Source: Saccoglossus kowalevskii (Eukaryota; Hemichordata; Enteropneusta; Harrimaniidae). From it: a stretch of 30,480 bases of DNA. Shown here piece by piece: positions 23,622-30,480 of this stretch. Location: NCBI RefSeq assembly GCF_000003605.2, contig NW_003137462.1, forward strand, positions 1 through 30,480, written 5' to 3'. Numbering within the stretch: the stretch's first letter is position 1; each line of letters opens with the position of its first letter. Both the position numbers and the translations under genes were made by a program. Under the pieces are notes generated by a model. That model ran no database searches. It saw nothing but the letters and a program-made list of their open reading frames with translations, and was not told the DNA's origin.

Positions 23622-24601
23622 AACACAGTAAAACCTGAGCACTGTAATAATAGAGAATCAAACACCGTAAAACCTCGGCACTGTAATAGTAGAGAGTCAA
23701 ACACAGTAAAACCTAGGCACTGTATTAGTATAGTGTCAAACACAGTGAAACCTAGGTACTGTAATAATAGAGAGTCAAACACAGTGAAACATAGGCACTG
23801 TAATAGTAGAGAGTCAAACACAGTAAAACATAGGCACTGTAATAGTAGAGAGTCAAACACAGTAAAACCTAGGCACAGTAAGAGCAGAGAGTCAAACTCA
23901 GTAAAACGTGGGTATTGTAATAGTAGAGAATCAAACATAGTGAAACCTAGGCACTGTAATAGTAGAAAGTCAAACACAGTGAAACATAGGCACTGTAATT
24001 GTAGAGAGTCAAACATAGTAAAACCTAGGCACTGTAATAGTAGTGAGTCAAACATAGTGAAACGTAGGCACTGTAGTAGTAGGGAGACAAACACAGTGAA
24101 ACCTAAGCACTGTAATAGGAGAGAGTCAAACACAGTGAAACCTAAGCACTGTAATATTAGAAAGTCAAACACAGTGAAACCTAAGCACTGTAATAGTAAA
24201 GAGTCAAACACGGTAGAACTTAGGCACAATAAGAACAGAAAGTCAAACACAGTAAAACCTCGGCACTGTAATAGTAGAGAGTCAAACATAGTGAAACCTA
24301 GGCACTGTAATAGTAGAGAGTCAAACACAGTAAAACCTAAGCACTGTAATAGTAGAGAGTCAAACATAGTGAAACCTAGGCACTGTAATAGTAGAAAGTC
24401 AAACACAGTGAAACACAGGCACTGTAATAAAATAGAGTCAAACACAGTAAACCCTTGGCACTGTAATAGAAGAGAATTAAACACAGTGAAACCTAAGCAC
24501 TGTAATAGTAGAAAGTCAAACACAGTAAAACCTAGACACAGTAAGTGTAGAGAGTCAAACACGGTAGAACGTAGGCAATGTAATAGCAGAGAGTCAAACA
24601 C
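22709..24601 (-). other. 630-codon satellite open frame on the minus strand, not considered a gene
   Basis: The minus strand reads FTVFDSLLLQCLG repeats, hydrophobic and with many Leu and Phe. The apparent first codon (24601-24599) is GTG; internal ATG codons arise only where the + strand has 'acatag' units. It overlaps + frames 21717-23621 and 23733-25127. The hydrophobic look could mislead a membrane-segment predictor, but the 13-residue period is simply the DNA unit. Confidence 0.85.
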
Positions 24602-24618
24602 GGTAAAACCTGTGGACT
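23776..24618. repeat. Partial block A, copy 4, inserted between larger copies
   Basis: The run of A markers is repeated here (tgagtc at 24044, 'aataggagagag', 'taatattagaaag') at offset 1053 bp (27 units) from the copy on its left and 858 bp (22 units) from the one on its right (24902). It shares the private CACAATAAG/AACAG change (24225-24238) with the left copy. It ends at the 'cggtaaaacctgtggactg' junction near 24605. Confidence 0.85.
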
Positions 24619-26440
24619 GTTATAGTGGAGAGTCAAACACAGTGAAACCTAGGCACTGTAATAGTAGAGAGTCAAACACAGTAAAACCTAGGCACTGTAA
24701 TAGTAGAGAGTCAAACACAGTAAAACCTAGGCACAGTAAGAGCAGAGAGTCAAACTCAGTAAAACCTGGGTATTGTAATAGTAGAGAGTCAAACACAGTG
24801 AAACCTAGGCACTGTAATAGTAGAAAGTCAAACACAGTGAAACATAGGCACTGTAATAGTAGAGAGTCAAACATAGTAAAACCTAGGCACTGTAATAGTA
24901 GTGAGTCAAACATAGTGAAACGTAGGCACTGTAGTAGTAGGGAGACAAACACAGTGAAACCTAAGCACTGTAATAGGAGAGAGTCAAACACAGTGAAACC
25001 TAAGCACTGTAATATTAGAAAGTCAAACACAGTGAAACCTAAGCACTGTAATAGTAAAGAGTCAAACACGGTAGAACTTAGGCACAGTAAGAGCAGAAAG
25101 TCAAACACAGTAAAACCTCGGCACTGAAATAGTAGAGAGTCAAACATAGTGAAACCTAGGCACTGTAATAGTAGAGAGTCAAACACAGTAAAACCTAAGC
25201 ACTGTAATAGTAGAGAGTCAAACATAGTGAAACCTAGGCACTGTAATAGTAGAAAGTCAAACACAGTGAAACCCAGGCACTGTAATAAAATAGAGTCAAA
25301 CACAGTAAACCCTTGGCACTGTAATAGAAGAGAATTAAACACAGTGAAACCTAAGCACTGTAATAGTAGAAAGTCAAACACAGTAAAACCTAGACACAGT
25401 AAGAGTAGAGAGTCAAACACGGTAGAACGTAGGCAATGTAATAGCAGAGAGTCAAACACGGTAAAACCTAAGAATAGTAAGAGCAGAGAGCCAAACACAG
25501 TAAAACCTAGGCACTGTAATAGTAGAGAATAAAACACAGTAAAACCTGAGCACTGTAATAATAGAGAATCAAACACCGTAAAACCTCGGCACTGTAATAG
25601 TAGAGAGTCAAACACAGTAAAACCTAGGCACTGTATTAGTATAGTGTCAAACACAGTGAAACCTAGGTACTGTAATAGTAGAGAGTCAAACACAGTGAAA
25701 CCTAGGCACCGTAATAGTAAAGAGTCGTACACAGTGAAACCAAGGCACAGTAATAGTACAGAGTCAAACATTGTGAAACCTAGGCACTGTAATAGTACGG
25801 AGTCAAACACAGTAAAACCTAAGTAATGAGATAGTAGAGGTTCATACACAGTGAAACCTAGGCACGGTATAAGTAGAGAGTCAAACACAGTGAAACCTAG
25901 GCACTGTAATAGAAGAGAGTCAAACACAGTAATACCTAGGCACTGAAATAGTAGAGAGCCAAATACAGTGAAACCTAGGCACTGTAATAGAATAGAGTCA
26001 AACACAGTAAAACCTAGGCACTGTAATAGAAGAGAGTCAAACACAATGAAACCAAGCCACAGTAATAGTACAGAGTCAAACATTGTGAAACCTAGGCACT
26101 GTAATAGTAAAGAGTCAAACACAGAACAACCTAAGCACTGCTATATCAGAGAGTCAAACACAGTAAAACCTGTGGACTGTTATAGTGGAGAGTCAAACAC
26201 AGTGAAACGTAGGCACTGCAATAGTAGAGAGTCAAACACAGTAAAACCTAGGCACTGTAATAATAGAGAGTCAAACACAGTAAACATAGGCACAGTAAGA
26301 GTAGAGAGTTAAACTCAGTAAAACCTGGGTTATTGTAATAGTAGAGAGTCAAACACAGTGAAACTCTGTGGACTGTTATAGTGGAGAGTCAAACACAGTG
26401 AAACCTAGGCACTGTAATAGTAGAAAGTCAAACACAGTAA
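24605..26440. repeat. HOR block A+B, copy 2 (partner 19341-21210)
   Basis: The sequence matches 19341-21210 as described there. Private features are 'cactgaaatag' near 25123, loss of the 38-bp unit near 26118, 'gctatatcag' near 26139, and a cluster of one-base indels at 26283-26365 (taaacatagg, ctgggttattg, gaaactctgtgg). Confidence 0.85.
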
Positions 26441-29210
26441 AACCTGGGTATTGTAATAGTAGAGAGTCAAACACAGTAAAACCTGTGGACTGTTATAGTG
26501 GAGAGTCAAACACAGTGAAACCTAGGCACTGTAATAGTAGAGAGTCAAACACAGTAAAACCTAGGCACTGTTATAGTAGAGAGTCAAACACAGTAAAACC
26601 TAGGCACAGTAAGAGCAGAGAGTCAAACTCAGTAAAACCTGGGTATTGTAATAGTAGAGAGTCAAACATAGGGAAACCTAGGCACTGTAATAGTAGAAAG
26701 TCAAACACAGTGAAACATAGGCACTGTAATAGTAGAGAGTCAAACACAGTAAAACCTAGGCACAGTAAGATTAGAGAGTCAAACTCAGTAAAACCTGGGT
26801 ATTGTAATAGTAGAGAGTCAAACACAGTGAAACCTGTGGACTGTTATAGTGGAGAGTCAAACACAGTTAAACCTAGGCACTGTAATAGTAGAGAGACAAA
26901 CACAGTAAAACCTGGGTATTGTAATAGTAGAGAGTCAAACACAGTAAAACCTGTGGACTGTTATAGTGGAGAGTCAAACACAGTGAAACCTAGGCACTGT
27001 AATAGTAGAGAGTCAAACACAGTAAAACCTAGGCACTGTAATAGTAGAGAGTCAAACACAGTAAAACCTAGGCACAGTAAGAGCAGAGAGTCAAACTCAG
27101 TAAAACCTGGGTATTGTAATAGTAGAGAGTCAAACACAGTGAAACCTAGGCACTGTAATAGTAGAAAGTCAAACACAGTGAAACATAGGCACTGTAATAG
27201 TAGAGAGTCAAACATAGTAAAACCTAGGCACTGTAATAGTAGTGAGTCAAACATAGTGAAACGTAGGCACTGTAGTAGTAGGGAGACAAACACAGTGAAA
27301 CCTAAGCACTGTAATAGGAGAGAGTCAAACACAGTGAAACCTAAGCACTGTAATATTAGAAAGTCAAACACAGTGAAACCTAAGCACTGTAATAGTAAAG
27401 AGTCAAACACGGTAGAACTTAGGCACAGTAAGAGCAGAAAGTCAAACACAGTAAAACCTCGGCACTGTAATAGTAGAGAGTCAAACATAGTGAAACCTAG
27501 GCACTGTAATAGTAGAAAGTCAAACACAGTGAAACACAGGCACTGTAATAAAATAGAGTCAAACACAGTAAACCCTTGGCACAGTAATAGAAGAGAGTCA
27601 AACACAGTGAAACCAAGCCACAGTAATAGTACAGAGTCAAACATTGTGAAACCTAGGCACTGTAATAGTAAAGAGTCAAACACAGTAAAACTAAGCAATG
27701 TAATAGTAGAGAGTCAAACACAGAACAACCTAAGCACTGCTATATTAGAGAGTCAAACACAGTAAAACCTGTGGACTGTTATAGTGGAGAGTCAAACACA
27801 GTGAAACGTAGGCACTGTAATAGTAGAGAGTCAAGCACAGTAAAACCTAGGCACTGTAATAATAGAGAGTCAAACACAGTAAAACATAGGCACAGTAAGA
27901 GTAGAGAGTCAAACTCAGTAAAACCTGGGTATTGTAATAGTAGAGAGTCAAACACAGTGAAACCTGTGGACTGTTATAGTGGAGAGTCAAACACAGTGAA
28001 ACCTAGGCACTGTAATAGTAGAGAGTCAAACACAGTAAAACCTGGGTATTGTAATAGTAGAGAGTCAAATACAGTAAAACCTGTGGGCTGTTATAGTGGA
28101 GAGTCAAACACAGTGAAACCTAGGCACTGTAATAGTAGAGAGTCAAACACAGTAAAACATAGGCACTGTAATAGTAGAGAGTCAAACACAGTAAAACCTA
28201 GGCACAGTAAGAGCAGAGAGTCAAACTCAGTAAAACCTGGGTATTGTAATAGTAGAGAATCAAACATAGTGAAACCTAGGCACTGTAATAGTAGAAAGTC
28301 AAACACAGTGAAACATAGGCACTGTAATAGTAGAGAGTCAAACATAGTAAAACCTAGGCACTGTAATAGTGGAGAGTCAAACATAGTAAAACGTAGGCAC
28401 TGTAGTAGTAGGGAGACAAACACAGTGAAACCTAAGCACTGTAATAGGCGAGAGTCAAACACAGTGAAACCTAAGCACTGTGATATTAGAAAGTCAAACA
28501 CAGTGAAACCTACGCACTGTAATAGTAGAGAGTCAAACACAGTAAAACCTAAGCACTGTAATAGTAGAGAGTCAAACATAGTGAAACCTAGGCACTGTAA
28601 TAGTAGAAAGTCAAACACAGTGAAACCTAAGTAGTGTAATATTAGTGAGTCAAAGACAGTGAAACCTAGCACTGTAATAAAATAGAGTCAAACACAGTAA
28701 AACCTATGCACTGTAATAGAAGAGAGTCAAACACAGTAATACCTAGCACTGTAATAGAAGAGAGTCAAACACAGTGAAACGAAAGCACAGTAATAGCACA
28801 GAGTCAAGCATTGTGAAACCTAGCACTGTAATTAGTAAAGAGTCAAACACAGTAAAACCTAGGCACTGTAATAATAGTAAGTCACGCAAAGTAAAACTAA
28901 GCACTGTAATAGTAGAGAGTTAAACACAGTACAACCAAAGCACTGTTATATTAGCGAGTCAAACGCAGTAAAACTGCGCACTGTTATAGTGGAGAGTTAA
29001 ACACAGTGAAACCTAGGCACTGTAATAGTAGAGAGTCAAACACAGTAAAACCTAGGCACAGTAAGAGTAGAGAGTCAAACACAGTAAAACCAGGGCACTG
29101 TAATAGTAGAGAGTCAAACACAGTAAAACCTAGGCACAGTAAGCGTAGAGAGTCAAACTCAGTAAAACCTGGGTATTGTAATTGTAGAGAGTCAAACACA
29201 GTGAAACCTG
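26361..29210. repeat. About 2.85-kb HOR, copy 1 of a tandem pair
   Basis: A sequence starting at a gtggactgtta unit recurs from about 29211: the rare 'cactgttatagtag' unit is at about 26568 and 29410 (offset 2842), and later markers follow at 2882 bp (tgagtc 27243 and 30125) after one extra unit in the right copy. It includes 27771-28634, the fourth copy of the 10302-11165 string. The rare 'acatagggaaacc' at 26667 and 29509 supports direct tandem duplication. Confidence 0.85.
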
Positions 29211-30480
29211 TGGACTGTTATAGTGGAGAGTCAAACACAGTGAAACCTAGGCACTGTAATAGTAGAAAGTCAAACACAGTAAAACCTGGGTATTGTAATA
29301 GTAGAGAGTCAAACACAGTAAAACCTGTGGACTGTTATAGTGGAGAGTCAAACACAGTGAAACCTAGGCACTGTAATAGTAGAGAGTCAAACACAGTAAA
29401 ACCTAGGCACTGTTATAGTAGAGAGTCAAACACAGTAAAACCTAGGCACAGTAAGAGCAGAGAGTCAAACTCAGTAAAACCTGGGTATTGTAATAGTAGA
29501 GAGTCAAACATAGGGAAACCTAGGCACTGTAATAGTAGAAAGTCAAACACAGTGAAACATAGGCACTGTAATAGTAGAGAGTCAAACATAGTAAAACCTA
29601 GGCACTGTAATAGTAGAGAGTCAAACACAGTAAAACCTAGGCACAGTAAGATTAGAGAGTCAAACTCAGTAAAACCTGGGTATTGTAATAGTAGAGAGTC
29701 AAACACAGTGAAACCTGTTGACTGTTATAGTGGAGAGTCAAAAAACAGTGAAACCTAGGCACTGTAATAGTAGAGAGACAAACACAGTAAAACCTGGGTA
29801 TTGTAATAGTAGAGAGTCAAACACAGTAAAACCTGAGGACTGTTATAGTGGAGAGTCAAACACAGTGAAACCTAGGCACTGTAATAGTAGAGAGTCAAAC
29901 ACAGTAAAACCTAGGCACTGTAATAGTAGAGAGTCAAACACAGTAAAACCTAGGCACAGTAAGAGCAGAGAGTCAAACTCAGTAAAACCTGGGTATTGTA
30001 ATAGTAGAGAGTCAAACACAGTGAAACCTAGGCACTGTAATAGTAGAAAGTCAAACACAGTGAAACATAGGCACTGTAATAGTAGAGAGTCAAACATAGT
30101 AAAACCTAGGCACTGTAATAGTAGTGAGTCAAACATAGTGAAACGTAGGCACTGTAGTAGTAGGGAGACAAACACAGTGAAACCTAAGCACTGTAATAGG
30201 AGAGAGTCAAACACAGTGAAACCTAAGCACTGTAATATTAGAAAGTCAAACACAGTGAAACCTAAGCACTGTAATAGTAAAGAGTCAAACACGGTAGAAC
30301 TTAGGTACAGTAAGAGCAGAAAGTCAAACACAGTAAAACCTCGGCACTGAAATAGTAGAGAGTCAAACATAGTGAAACCTAGGCACTGTAATAGTAGAGA
30401 GTCAAACACAGTAAAACCTAAGCACTGTAATAGTAGAGAGTCAAACATAGTGAAACCTAGGCACTGTAATAGTAGAAAGT
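29211..30480. repeat. About 2.85-kb HOR, copy 2, cut by the window end
   Basis: This is the second copy of the unit starting at 26361, with one more 39-bp unit near 29600. It is incomplete because the window stops. Private changes are 'cctgttgactg' near 29715, an extra A in 'gtcaaaaaacag' near 29740, 'cctgaggactg' near 29831 and 'ttaggtacag' near 30302. Confidence 0.83.

Larger units (their letters stand above)
1..30480. repeat. 39-bp satellite array filling the whole window
   Basis: Every stretch I read resolves into head-to-tail units of 39 bp, all in the same orientation, about 780 in total. A representative unit is 6181-6219, with CACTGT at its start, GAGTCA in the middle, ACAGTG at 6205-6210 and CCTAGG at its end. 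No inverted segment and no insertion of unrelated DNA was seen, and both window edges fall inside the array, so its true length is unknown. Most units are exactly 39 bp. Recurrent exceptions are 37 bp (CACTGTAATAG shortened to CACTAATAG) and 38 bp (AAAACCTAAGCACTG shortened to AAAACTAAGCAATG). The consensus has no CpG; CpG appears only in variants such as CCTCGG, CACGCAC or CACGGTA. Organisation of this kind is typical of eukaryotic heterochromatin; the chromosomal location is inference. Confidence 0.98.

Noticed and set aside
22709-24601. Membrane protein or leucine-rich repeat protein on the minus strand
   Set aside because: The Leu/Phe-rich 13-residue period equals the DNA unit and does not match the LRR consensus spacing of 20-29 residues. 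Inherited indels break it repeatedly.
1-30480. CRISPR array (short repeats at even spacing)
   Set aside because: The whole 39 bp is repeated with no unique spacers between repeats, the array has some 780 units, and no cas-like gene is present.
1-30480. CENP-B box, telomere repeats, or known human-type alpha satellite
   Set aside because: I saw no TTCG...CGGG-type 17-bp box, no TTAGGG runs and no 171-bp period.
1-30480. tRNA, rRNA, or transposon ends hidden in the array
   Set aside because: No stretch departs from the 39-bp unit for long enough to hold one. CCTAGG palindromes and the hairpin are part of every unit, not terminal repeats.
1-30480. Plant W-box (TTGAC) cluster on the minus strand
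   Set aside because: AGTCAA is in nearly every unit simply because it is in the consensus, and nothing suggests a plant genome or a promoter nearby.
1-30480. The 39-bp unit as a triplication of a 13-bp element
   Set aside because: Splitting the consensus into thirds gives three segments without convincing similarity; the only internal symmetry I see is the CACTGT/ACAGTG dyad.

Overview
The whole 30,480-base window is one uninterrupted tandem-repeat (satellite) array. The basic unit is 39 bp, about 780 units in a row. I find no unique sequence at either end or inside it, and no gene, RNA gene, transposon or regulatory element that stands apart from the repeat. A typical unit is at 6181-6219. 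Its recognisable parts are CACTGT, then GAGTCA, then ACAGTG, then CCTAGG. It is about 41% G+C, purine-rich on the + strand (25 of 39 bases), and the consensus has no CpG. Long satellite arrays with higher-order structure suggest nuclear DNA of a eukaryote, for example centromeric, pericentromeric, subtelomeric or other heterochromatin. I cannot name the species or chromosome region from the sequence.

Units differ at a few recurring positions: cagtg/cagta, acac/acat, cctagg/cctcgg/cctaag, gagag/gaaag, cactgt/cacagt, gtaatagtag/gtaatagaag/gtaataaaat. The variants occur in fixed orders, and those ordered strings have been copied as blocks, giving a layered higher-order repeat (HOR) structure. 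Layout: (I) 1-5354, an irregular, older-looking left segment; (II) 5355-8775, four consecutive copies of an 855-bp HOR; (III) 8776-8949, a short transition; (IV) 8950-12292, a second HOR family marked by 'gggtattg' and 'gtggactgtta' units; (V) 12293-17182, an island of left-type units; (VI) 17183-19466, a near copy of 9970-12292; (VII) 19341-26440, nested duplications with steps of 390, 858, 1053, 1911, 3353 and 5264 bp; (VIII) 26361-30480, a HOR of about 2.85 kb repeated in tandem and cut by the window edge.

Because 39 is divisible by 3, one frame on each strand stays open for long stretches. The + strand reads a basic 13-residue repeat (CNSRESNTVKPRH) and the - strand a hydrophobic one (FTVFDSLLLQCLG). 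Open frames reach 634 codons (+) and 630 codons (-). I treat them as by-products of the satellite: both strands are open at once, most apparent + starts are GTG, the same stop-bearing unit (cctaagtag) is inherited through the HORs, and single-base indels shift frame freely. No genes work together here. The biology is the structure and turnover of the array, plus a possible hairpin in every unit.
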